A stretch of DNA of 20,128 nt from Podaxis mareebaensis. Lineage: Eukaryota; Basidiomycota; Agaricomycetes; Agaricales; Agaricaceae. Below, piece by piece: positions 10,548-18,773 of this stretch (its first letter is position 1; each line of letters starts with the position of its first letter). A program made the translations under genes and the position numbers. The stretch is taken from assembly GCA_018524725.1 (NCBI GenBank), contig JAEUWP010000361.1, forward strand, positions 1 through 20,128. The letters run 5' to 3'. Under the pieces are notes generated by a model. The model did no database searches and was not told the DNA's origin. It saw nothing but the letters and a program-made list of their open reading frames with translations.

Positions 10548-11363
10548 TTACAAGTCCATATTGGGATGAAGATGTCCATTGGAATTGGAAGAGTATGAGT
10601 CTGGTGATGAGGTGGAACTGGGAATGGTGAAGTTCCCAATGGGAGGTGAGTCAGAGGAATCTGACTCGTGGATGACAAGCATGCTGTGATGAGGAGATGA
10701 TGATGATGATGATGACAATGAGATGTCTATGGTGATGTAGGGAGGTGGACAGGGAGGAGGATCCACAGTGGGTTCTGAGTCATCAATGCCAGGGACATTG
10801 GAGTCAATGCTGCAAAGTGGAGGGAGCTGCAATCTGCAGGGAGGAATGGCCAGAGGTTCATCAGAGTTAGGGTCGAGACAATAGACTTCTACTTCTTGAA
10901 AGTAGAGTCTGTGAGTGACTTCATATTTGATAATATGCAGGACAACCTCGGGTGGGTACATCATGTATGGATGAAGGAATATGATCAGCTCTCCAGCATA
11001 AGGGATCATCTTCCAACCATGTGCCCAGGCAGAGTTGAAGTTGTTGTGGATAGTCTGGACATACAACCTGTCAGAATTGAAGACATGAGTGAAGGGAGCA
11101 TTCTCCCAGGTGATGCAGAGTATCTCAGTCATCATACAGTCAGTCAAGTAGAATAGCAGTCTGGGTGTTGGCCAGTCTTCTGAGAATAGGGATGTGTGGC
11201 CAGGAAGGCAATGATTAGCAAAGGCTTCATTGCAGTAGCATACAGAGTCTTCAGCTGGTATACCTGTATCTTGGGTGGTGTGGTGGGAGGTGTTGGGAAG
11301 TCCAAGCTCATGGACTAAGGCATTGTAGATGTGGTTACAGCAGGGTGTGCTAGGAGGGTTCAT
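10548..11363 (-). CDS. intact 271-residue protein of unknown function
   Basis: An ATG at 11361-11363 opens a 271-codon frame with no stop. I do not recognise the family. The N-terminal two thirds look globular, rich in Cys, His, Trp and Tyr, with motifs such as FYLTDCMMTEILCITWEN and HPYMMYPPEV. The C-terminal third is low complexity, with acidic, proline-rich and serine-rich runs (Ser7 encoded by a (GAT)6 microsatellite on the plus strand). No signal peptide or membrane segment is obvious. A TATAAAAGG box lies 72 bp upstream. Its neighbours, RPT6 upstream and the kinase downstream, are broken by many stops in the same CpG-poor zone, yet this frame is clean, and three of the few CpGs left between 4.3 and 12.9 kb fall in it. 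It may be a real gene, a remnant spared by chance, or part of an unrecognised element. Confidence 0.5.
   Translation of the reverse strand: MNPPSTPCCNHIYNALVHELGLPNTSHHTTQDTGIPAEDSVCYCNEAFANHCLPGHTSLFSEDWPTPRLLFYLTDCMMTEILCITWENAPFTHVFNSDRLYVQTIHNNFNSAWAHGWKMIPYAGELIIFLHPYMMYPPEVVLHIIKYEVTHRLYFQEVEVYCLDPNSDEPLAIPPCRLQLPPLCSIDSNVPGIDDSEPTVDPPPCPPPYITIDISLSSSSSSSPHHSMLVIHESDSSDSPPIGNFTIPSSTSSPDSYSSNSNGHLHPNMDL
10696..10713. repeat. (GAT)6 microsatellite
   Basis: Six GAT units followed by GAC; on the minus strand it codes for the serine run near the C-terminus of the 271-residue ORF. Confidence 0.85.
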
Positions 11364-11725
11364 AACACAAGGAGATTGGGGGAGTTTCCCATGGTGGCAA
11401 TATTGGGGGAAGGAAGATAGAATCCAAGCACATCCCTTTTATATCATTGTTCACACCCTAGGATTCCCAGCATCCATTGAAATGTACATAAGGATCTTAC
11501 ATATGGGCATTCCCACTCAGAGGAGAGATCTGATAGTGGCTGATAACCAGAGAAGGGAAGGTGCTGGATATCATGGCCACTGTGGATAGCTGCAAGTCAC
11601 AAGAAGGGGAGGTGGAAACCACAAGAGGACACCACAAGGATGATAGGGAGATAATGATCCAAAGTACAAGGATGTAGTTAAGGGAGCAATTATGGATTGG
11701 AGATCCAATATGTAAAGTACAATAA
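11364..11725. other. intergenic stretch between RPT6 relic and unknown ORF
   Basis: Holds the TATA box for the ORF below it and whatever 3' flank the RPT6 copy had. No other feature is recognisable and no CpG is seen. Confidence 0.4.
11435..11443 (-). promoter_or_regulatory. TATA box upstream of the 271-residue ORF
   Basis: The minus strand reads TATAAAAGG 72 bp upstream of the ATG at 11363, followed by a pyrimidine-rich leader. Spacing suits a Pol II promoter. Confidence 0.45.
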
Positions 11726-12465
11726 CTATGAGAACAACTTGTTGATGGATGTATTCCCTTCCTGGTTCTTCTTCAACACCTACATCAAATGGATGAGTTG
11801 ACAGATCATGTGAAGCAAACCCAAGAAAGAAACCAACCTTAGCAACAGCAAATTTGAAGTCCTCCTGTGTGACATGTTGCCTTCACTCTCATAGAGCATA
11901 TATGCCTGCAGGCAACATCTACACCAACCCAGTTTACAGGATAAGAAGGACCCACCTGCTTCTGTGCAAATACCATGGACTTCAGCACCCAAACACTGTC
12001 CCATCTTCTCTGCCAATGCATGAAGGTTGATCCCATGTTGGAGTGACATCTATTACTACATATTAACCTATGCCCACTGTCTTCTGGAGGAGCCAACACA
12101 CCTTTCAAGAGTGGATACAGAGAACTGATACATGGGCCTCAGGGCCTGGAGGAGGGAACTCAATCTTACAATCAATATGACCAGGCCTTAGAAGCACTGA
12201 ATCAAGGATATCTGGCACAGAAACATTCAGCAGGATGTCTGGCACAGAAACATTCAGCAGGATGTCTGGCAAAGAGGGCAAAACAATACACCAATACAGT
12301 TTGTAGCCATGATAACCTTGATGTTCTTCATTGGTTCAAAACCATTGAGCTAGTTCAGGAGCTCCAGCATTGTTCACTGCACCTCTGAGCCACCTCCACC
12401 ACTTCCACTCTCTCCACATGAACTTCCAATTGAATCAATTTCATCCTTGAAAATGATGCTTGTGG
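11726..12465 (-). pseudogene. RPT6: 26S proteasome regulatory ATPase Rpt6, C-terminal half, pseudogene
   Basis: Rpt6 is one of six AAA+ ATPases in the base of the 19S proteasome cap. The copy begins at Walker B (SIIFKDEIDSIGS) at about 12465 and runs to the C-terminal KLFS and a TAG at 11726. Five exons are kept: 12465-12292, 12211-12102, 12049-11956, 11905-11838 and 11779-11726, separated by GT-AG introns of 80, 52, 50 and 58 bp; every join restores the expected frame. Retained motifs include [45 protein letters not shown] and FAVAKV. Premature stops are TGA at 12374, 12105, 11889 and 11883 and TAG at 12350. Conserved arginines have become Cys, His or TGA. Intron retention means DNA-level duplication, not a retrocopy. 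Walker A and the N-terminal coiled coil are absent, and a working RPT6 must exist elsewhere because the gene is essential. Confidence 0.9.
12206..12270 (-). repeat. 27-bp tandem repeat spanning an intron 3' splice site in the RPT6 relic
   Basis: Two full 27-bp units (12206-12232, 12233-12259) and a partial third (12260-12270). Each carries a CCAG acceptor followed by ACATCC or ATATCC, the start of the downstream exon. The intron GT is at 12291-12290. The lower acceptor gives an 80-bp intron and the middle one 53 bp; the upper would leave only 26 bp. Confidence 0.75.
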
Positions 12466-12596
12466 ACTTAAATTATGCTAATATTTAGTAAATATACCAA
12501 TAAATATTTATTGAGGACTAAATCATGTTTGTGCCAATGGCACAGGTATATAAACTCATAAGGTGTAGTGGGGGTAAATCCTTACTCTGAGCAGAT

Positions 12597-12734
12597 GTAT
12601 TTATACACCATCTCATATAATCATGTGCTTCTATTTGCATTTATTTAATAATAATAAACAAAGTTATGTGCTCATATAGCTATCAAATAAATACAAATGA
12701 AAGCACATGACTATGTGGGATGGTGTATAAATAC
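12597..12734. repeat. imperfect 50-bp inverted repeat (foldback, MITE-like)
   Basis: Arm 12597-12646 pairs with arm 12685-12734 around a 38-base loop. I count 44 of 50 matched positions, and all six mismatches are transitions. The arms start GTATTTATACACCATC. No target-site duplication was found, so it may be a small foldback element or just a palindrome. Confidence 0.65.
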
Positions 12735-12936
12735 TCATACTTACTTGTCAGTAAGAATTAACTCCCTTCCCCCCCACCCCACTCTTTTTTATAGTTTAAA
12801 TATTGCTGTAGCCTCAGTAAACTGAGTTATCCTTGTGTATAATCACCATATATAGAAATAACTTAGTTTCACTGAAACTACAACTATATTTACAGTATAT
12901 TTGAACTACAGTTGTTTATAAGTTAGAACTCTAGTA

Positions 12937-12941
12937 TATAT
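12937..12941. repeat. target-site duplication TATAT, left copy
   Basis: TATAT directly precedes the lower-coordinate LTR and matches the 5 bases after the other LTR (18286-18290). Five bases is the usual size for copia integration; the surrounding TA-rich sequence makes chance agreement somewhat more likely. Confidence 0.75.
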
Positions 12942-13298
12942 TGAAAGATATACAAATAGATTCAGTCACTTGAAATACGTGCAAGTACTAGATATATTCA
13001 ATACCTGAAAGATATACAAATAGACTAAGTACCAACACAATTAGTATAAGTCCAACTTGGTCAAGATATACAATACTCACTTCAGTCACTCAAAATATGC
13101 ATGAGTACTGAAGCAGAAACATACATGGTATATAGCTTTTATAATAAAAGCTGTTGTACAGAAAAATAATATAAGTCATATGAAAGTAAAAAATGAAATT
13201 CACTATTCCTCCTTTCAGCCTACACACCTCCTGACCACTTCAGGTATGCATCTCGGTGGCTGCTCAATATACATGACACTGCTTTGCTGACTCCAACA
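12942..13298 (-). repeat. 3' LTR of the copia element
   Basis: 357 bp, minus-strand ends TGTTGGAGTC at 13298 and ...TTTCA at 12942. It aligns end to end with the LTR at 17920-18285 apart from a 9-base gap (ACAGGAACA missing here) and 17 differing dinucleotides. It directly follows the polypurine tract. Confidence 0.95.
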
Positions 13299-13310
13299 CT
13301 CCCCCTCAAA
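13299..13310 (-). other. polypurine tract of the copia element
   Basis: The minus strand reads TTTGAGGGGGAG directly before the 3' LTR start at 13298. It would prime plus-strand DNA synthesis. The polyprotein's own stop codon (TGA, 13306-13308) overlaps it. Confidence 0.8.
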
Positions 13311-16300
13311 GCATGGCAAGGCCTAACTCATGGGTGAAATGCTTGACTTTGGGGGACAGAAGTGCTTTGGTGAAGATGTTGGCCACCATATCCATAGTAG
13401 GGCAGTAGATTAGACGAATCTTGCCTTCTTCAATAACCCAGCAAATGAAATGATACTGGATGTCGATATGCTTTGTATGAGCGTGGTACTGATGGTCTTT
13501 CGCAAGCACTATCGCAGATTGGTTGTCAGAGAAGATGGTGGTAGTGGGAAGAATCAAGTTGAAGACCTGTGACATGAGCGAGTGGAGCCACAAGGCCTCT
13601 TTTGCTACATGCATCGCACTGACATACTCTGACTCCGTTGTTGACAGAGTCACGATCTCCTGGCGTTTCACACTCCATGATACAGCACCGCTGTTGACCA
13701 AGAATGCATACCTGGATGTGGCACAATGGTCTTCTGTCATGTTCCCATCTGTGTCCATGAAGCCTTCCAATTCTTCTCCAGAGCCCCCATATGTCAACCA
13801 GAGTTCATGTGTACCTTTCAGATAACAAAAAACTCTTTTGACAGCTTCCCAATGAGCATCACCAGGGTTTTTCAAGAATCTTGAGAGAACTTGGACAGCA
13901 TAAGTGATGTCCAGGCATGTTCCAAGCACTGCATACATGATTGTGCCGACTGCTTCCTGATAGGGGATTTTGGCCATGTGAGTGATATCAGCTGTGGATT
14001 TGGGGGACATGTTGGATGAAAGGTGCGTGGAAGGGTCCATTGGTGTACTGATGGGTTTTGTGTCCTCAAGCCTGAAACAATGAAGGGATGTGTCAATGTA
14101 AGATCTTTGAGACAGGGAAATCCTGCCTGCCTCCCAGTCCCTCTTCAACTCAATGCCCAGCAACCAGTGGATCTCTCCCAGATCTGTTATCTCCATGAAT
14201 TCCTTCATTCCATTCTTCACCCAATCTACCAGCGAAATCGTCATAGCCATGATTGTGCAGTCATCAACGTGTATGAGGATGACTATCAGGTCTGGGTCTG
14301 CCACCTTGAAGAAAATGCTGTGGTCCACGTCGCAGCATGTGAATCCCAGGTGATCCACTAGGATTTTGCACAAATGTTGGTACCACTGCCTACCAGATTG
14401 TTTGAGTCTGTAGAGCATCCTTTTTAAATGGCACACTTTGTGTGGATGGGATGGATCAACAAAACCCAGGGGCTGATGCATGTATATCGTTTTGTCATTG
14501 TTGAGTTGGCCATTGAGGTATGCCCCCTTTATGTTGATCTGGTGGATTTCCCAATTTCGGGCTGCAGCAATTGTGAGGACTGTGTGGATGGAGGCGAGCT
14601 TGGCTACAGGAGTGAAGGTGTCAAAGTAGTTGATGCCTGGCACTTGGGAGAACCCCTGTGCTATGAGGTGCGCTTTGTAGCAGACTACATTACCCAACAC
14701 ATCTTTCTTGGCCTTGAACACCCACTTCGATCCAATGATGTTGGCATCAGCTTGTGGGTTGACTAGTTCCCACATTCTGGATTTGTCCAACATGGTGAGT
14801 TCTTCTTCCATAGCTGCCTTCCACAGCTCCCAATCCCCTCAGTCTTTCGCCTCTCTCAGGCTCCCTGGTTCCAGCACTTTGACATCTCCTGTATCTGCCA
14901 TGAATGTCTGGACTTCCAACCAGTCCAGCTCTTCAGCCAGGGTGACTGCTTCTCCTTCAAGGATGGCCCAGGCTTTCTGGCTTGGGTTTCAAGCATGTCA
15001 AGGGCATTCCTCAATTGCATTGGGTTTAGGTGTTTTCACAGTGGGTTCTCCATCATCAGTGGCTTTAGATGTGTTTGCAGTGGGTTCTCCATCATTATGT
15101 GCATTGATGACATCATTATTGAGCTCATCACAATTGCAGGGATAGGGGGCAAGTGGGGTGGGCTTGTCATTGTGTAGAGTGGCATTGCTCGGGGTGGGCA
15201 GTGCATTGGATCGGGTTGACTTCAGGTCAGGCAGCGGTGGCGGGTCATTATGAGGCTCGTTTGCAGGTAAGTGCTCCCCCTCAAGACTGGAATGACTAGC
15301 ATTTACGAAATGGAAATTTCATTTGATCCTGATGGTGCTGGAGTCTGGGAAATAGATGCACGATCCATTACTCTCTGTGTCATAACCCATCCATCACCCC
15401 TTTTTCACTCGCCCACTTAACTTATCTCCTCCTGCCTGGTGTACCCAAACCTCCTCTCCCCATGCTCTGACTGACTGGAGATCTGGCTTCTGCCCATATA
15501 ACACCTCAAAAGGTGTCCTATCTGCAACTGCTTTTGTACCCATTCAGTTCATCAACCACACAACATGTGCAACCACATCTGCCTATAAGAACTTGGGCAA
15601 TCGACTAGCGTGAAACAGAGCATGGGCGCATTTGACTATGGTTCGATTTCGACGCTCAGCAATGCCATTGTGTTGCAGTGTGTCATGTACAGTGAGTTTG
15701 ATTTCAGTTCCACATGATTTTAAATGTGCTCAGAACTCTGCTGACATGTATTCTCCCCCTCGGTCTGAGTGCAGTGACTTGATGTGTGTGTTGAATTGAG
15801 TTTCACACCATGCTTCAAAGTCTTTGTATGAGTGTAAGACCTCTGATTTTGCAGTGAGGAAGTCAATGTGCATTCAACGTGAGTAGTCGTCTATGAAGGT
15901 AATGTAGTATCATCACCCTTTCTTCATCTCTACCCTAGCAGGTCCCCACACATTGGAATGTATCTCTTCACCGAACGCTTTTGCCCTCTTGCCCTCTTGG
16001 ACCTTGGAGATCAGTGATTGGGTCACTTTCCTATACACACAGGACTCACAGAAAAAATCTGTGTCCATACCATCCTCCAACCTCAAACCAGTAACAAGTC
16101 CATCATGAAGGAGTTTCCTTGCTGCCTCAGGAGTGATGTGGCCAAGTCAACAGTGGAGAACGTCTAAAGTGAGTGGTTCATTGACTGTGTTTATCTCCTC
16201 CTCCTCCTCTCTGACAACTTTGTACAGTCCCTTCCCATTTCTGGGAATCTCTGCCATGTGAGCACCATTGACATCCTGAATAATGCATTTCCCATTCACA

Positions 16301-17877
16301 AAAGTTGTAGAGAAACTGGCATCATCTAGCCATCCAATGGAAACAAGGGTGTAACCAGCTTGTGGGGAGTAGAGCACCTCCGTCAGGTGTAACTGTGATG
16401 AGGTAGTGCTGTTGGGCAGGGTGAGGATGACCTCGCCCCTTCTGATGGCATTGAAGGCTTGTTTGTTGGTGGCTCATAGTGGCTTGGGAGGAATCAATTT
16501 GAGTGAGGTAAAGTTGCTCCTGTAAGGGGAGATGTGGGTGGTCATGCCAGAATCAAAGATCTCAACTTGTGTCTGGGGAGCAGGTTCATTAACAATATTT
16601 GTGTCTTCGGTGTCAATCAAGCATGCATTCATAGGTTCTTCATCAATGCTTTCTGTTTCCTCAAAATCTGACCAGTCCTCTGACTCAACAGCATACTCCC
16701 CCTCAACCAATAGCCTGTCAGACTCATCACTGACCCTGGGTTCAGTCTGACTCAATTCTATCTCATCGTCTGACATTTCTTCAACCATGAAGGCATAATC
16801 TTCATCTTCCTCTACTGCATTTGCACTGACATTGGGTTTGGCAGGTACATTTCTGCCCCTTCCCTCCCCCTTCTTTGCCTTGTCCTTGTCAGGACACTCC
16901 CTCTTCCAGTGTTCACCTCCACAAATCCAGCACAGCCCCTTTTTCTTTCCTTTCCCTTTCCCTTTCCCCTTATCCTTCCCTTTTCCACCCACTTCAACAC
17001 TCATAGCATCATCTGTCTGCTTTCCACCACCACAGGATCAGTCTGGGCAGGTACAGTCCCATTCATCACTGATCAGAATGATCAGGATCTCGGGGTCAAT
17101 TGTATGCTGGAGGGAACTGTGGAGTTGGGCAGCTGAAAGCTGATTTGAAGCATATGTTGCAAGCCAGTGAGGTAAGGATTGAATGATTGCACTCCTGTAG
17201 TCATCATCATTGATGACCACACCAATAGTGCCAAGTTCAGCTTTCTGAGTGCACAACTCACTCAAGAAAAGTCGAACATCACCTTTGTCAGGGCAATGAG
17301 CCATCATAAACTCTCGTTGAAGCCTAGCTTGCAAGAAGGCACTTTTGTATGTGTACTCCCATATGATGGCATCCCACATGGCCTTGACATTGTTGTAGGT
17401 TGAGACAACAATCAAGGTCAAGTCAGGGAGTTGCTGAGCAAGGAGGGAATGAGCAACACTTTCATCCCTGTCCCATGCCTCAACCATTTTGGGGGTAACA
17501 GTAGGTGGTGTCAATCCTGTAGTGGCTGCAGTGGATGATGCTGTGGCAGTTGGTGTAGTTGTAGGAGCAACAGCTGGGGATGGTGCAGGCGATCCCTTTG
17601 TGCCTGTAGGTGTTGTAGGTCAGGCTGGAGTTTGGGATGCTCCTCCAGCAGTACTCGGAATAGCAGCTGAGGGTGAGGGCATGGTGAGGGAATTTGAAGA
17701 TGGCACAGTCAGATGTGGCACACTTCCATCAAAGTGTCCCCACAGTCCCTTTCCCTGGATTACCATCTGGAAATGCAGCAAGAATATCACCCAGTTACCA
17801 CCAGACACATCCAACTTTGGGACTGAGGCAGGCAGAACATCGTTCACAGTAGACATTGTAGGATTTACTTCGAGCAT
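13306..17877 (-). pseudogene. copia Gag-Pol polyprotein: Gag, knuckle, protease, integrase, RT, RNase H; inactivated
   Basis: A single frame of about 1,520 codons runs from the ATG at 17875-17877 to the TGA at 13306 with no frameshift. Domains in order: UBN2/copia-type Gag (about 17520-17050), a lysine/glycine run and zinc knuckle CWICGGEHWKREC (about 16910), acidic linker, protease DSG with HISPYRSNF (about 16570-16520), GAG-pre-integrase and HHCC (about 16155-16040, FCESC), integrase core (15960-15600; SDRGGEY and QHNGIAER kept), RT (14750-14000; HVDD box) and RNase H (about 13790-13330; DNQSA, HTKHID). Premature stops are 14 TGA (17620, 17038, 16474, 16147, 15913, 15910, 15874, 15730, 15544, 15394, 15319, 14998, 14989, 14839) and one TAG (15583). 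The first catalytic Asp of both RT (14533-14535) and integrase (15952-15954) is Asn. The last 501 codons (RT-RNase H) are free of stops. Confidence 0.93.
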
Positions 17878-17901
17878 TGAATTTCTTTTCAGCAATGCAA
17901 T

Positions 17902-17919
17902 GGGTCGGGGCCCATAACC
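17902..17919 (-). other. copia primer binding site matching the initiator tRNA-Met anticodon arm
   Basis: The minus strand starts GGTTATGGGCCCC at the base next to the LTR end. Its complement, GGGGCCCATAACC, contains the anticodon-loop sequence of eukaryotic initiator tRNA-Met (CAU anticodon in GGGCCCATAACC). Drosophila copia is known to prime from a cleaved half of that tRNA rather than its 3' end, and this site has the same arrangement. Confidence 0.7.
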
Positions 17920-18285
17920 TGAAAGATATACAAATAGATTCAGTCACTCAAAATACACGCGAGTACTAGATATATTCAATACCTGAAAGATATACAAATA
18001 GACTAAGTACCAACACAATTAGTATAAGTCCAACTCAGTCAAGATATACAATACTCACTTCAGTCACTCAAAATACACACAAGTACTGAAGTGGAAACAT
18101 ACATGGTATATAGCTTTTATAATAAAAGCTGTCATATGGAAAAATAACAGGAACAATATAAGTCATATGAAAGTAAAAAATGAAATTCACTATTCCTCCT
18201 TTCAGCCTATGCACCTCCTGACTGCTTCAGGTATGCATCTCAGTGGCCGCTCGATATACACAACACCACTTTGCTGACTCCAACA
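17920..18285 (-). repeat. 5' LTR of the copia element
   Basis: 366 bp with TG...CA ends. A TATAAAAG box (minus) is at 18114-18121 inside a 19-base palindrome (AGCTTTTAT-A-ATAAAAGCT, 18112-18130). The LTR also holds internal direct repeats: CCTGAAAGATATACAAATAG occurs at 17918-17937 (first two bases in the primer site) and 17982-18001, and a CAGTCACTCAAAATAC motif occurs at 17941 and 18061. Confidence 0.95.
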
Positions 18286-18290
18286 TATAT
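18286..18290. repeat. target-site duplication TATAT, right copy
   Basis: Partner of 12937-12941, directly after the 5' LTR end. Confidence 0.75.
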
Positions 18291-18773
18291 GTACTACTAA
18301 TCATCCTATTATGATTTGGAATAAAGCTAATTGTTTAGTTTTCATATACCATATTTGTTTTACATTGTACCCTGTAAGTCATGGTACTTGTAGTTACCTG
18401 AAACTGCACCACTTAATATGCTGCAAAAAGTAGTTTGATTACACTTTGGACATTTACAATTCAGTATCATTAAACTATTCATTCCTCCTCTCCAGTGGTT
18501 GTAAAGCACAAATGACAACAACTTGCATATTGTAGTATACTCAAACCAGATGTAATTGACTGTGGTTTGTGTAAACCATAAATCCACTCTCTTATGGTTT
18601 ACAAAACCTATTCACTGAGTCAGATGTGATATCTGGGAACCACACCTCTATCTTGTTACCAGCTACTCCAACTACATGTTATTCTGTCCTTCCTTTCTCA
18701 GCAACCACCACCTACAACTTCGTGGAACAGTTATTCATAGCACAAGGAATACAAATTTCAGTTCTAATTCACT
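18291..18773. other. AT-rich non-coding stretch with a perfect 11-bp hairpin
   Basis: Before the copia insertion this joined the AT-rich DNA at 12,941. No gene is recognisable. GTAAACCATAA at 18571-18581 pairs perfectly with TTATGGTTTAC at 18592-18602 around a 10-base loop. The last 100 bases are pyrimidine-rich and probably form the leader of the ORF that starts at 18774. Confidence 0.45.

Larger units (their letters stand above)
12466..12941. other. AT-rich non-coding stretch next to the copia insertion
   Basis: No ORF of interest. It contains the long foldback described separately, short palindromes such as AATATTTA/TAAATATT at about 12480-12512, and a C-rich run at about 12764-12781. The RPT6 homology stops abruptly at its lower edge, and the copia element begins at its upper edge. 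Confidence 0.5.
12942..18285 (-). mobile_element. complete Ty1/copia LTR retrotransposon (5,344 bp)
   Basis: Both LTRs (12942-13298 and 17920-18285), a 5-bp target-site duplication TATAT (12937-12941 and 18286-18290), a primer site adjoining the 5' LTR, a polypurine tract adjoining the 3' LTR and one long Gag-Pol frame between them are all visible. Integrase precedes RT, which makes it copia rather than gypsy. It inserted into AT-rich DNA. The polyprotein is inactivated by stops and by loss of catalytic Asp residues, so the copy is not autonomous. Confidence 0.95.

Noticed and set aside
13021..13090. Repeated motifs in the copia LTRs as a possible CRISPR-like or satellite array.
   Set aside because: They are two pairs of imperfect direct repeats confined to each LTR, without regular spacing, in a eukaryotic element.
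14708..15145. 145-residue plus-strand ORF.
   Set aside because: Antisense to the linker and start of RT in the copia polyprotein; composition follows from the complementary strand.
122..17877. TGA read as a sense codon (alternative genetic code or selenocysteine recoding).
   Set aside because: It would explain clean frames full of TGA, but the LTR pair shows the same C-to-T bias outside any gene, RPT6 also has a TAG, missense changes of Arg to Cys or His accompany the TGAs, and the kinase and second gypsy have frame changes. CpG mutation explains all of it; the copia polyprotein also ends with TGA.
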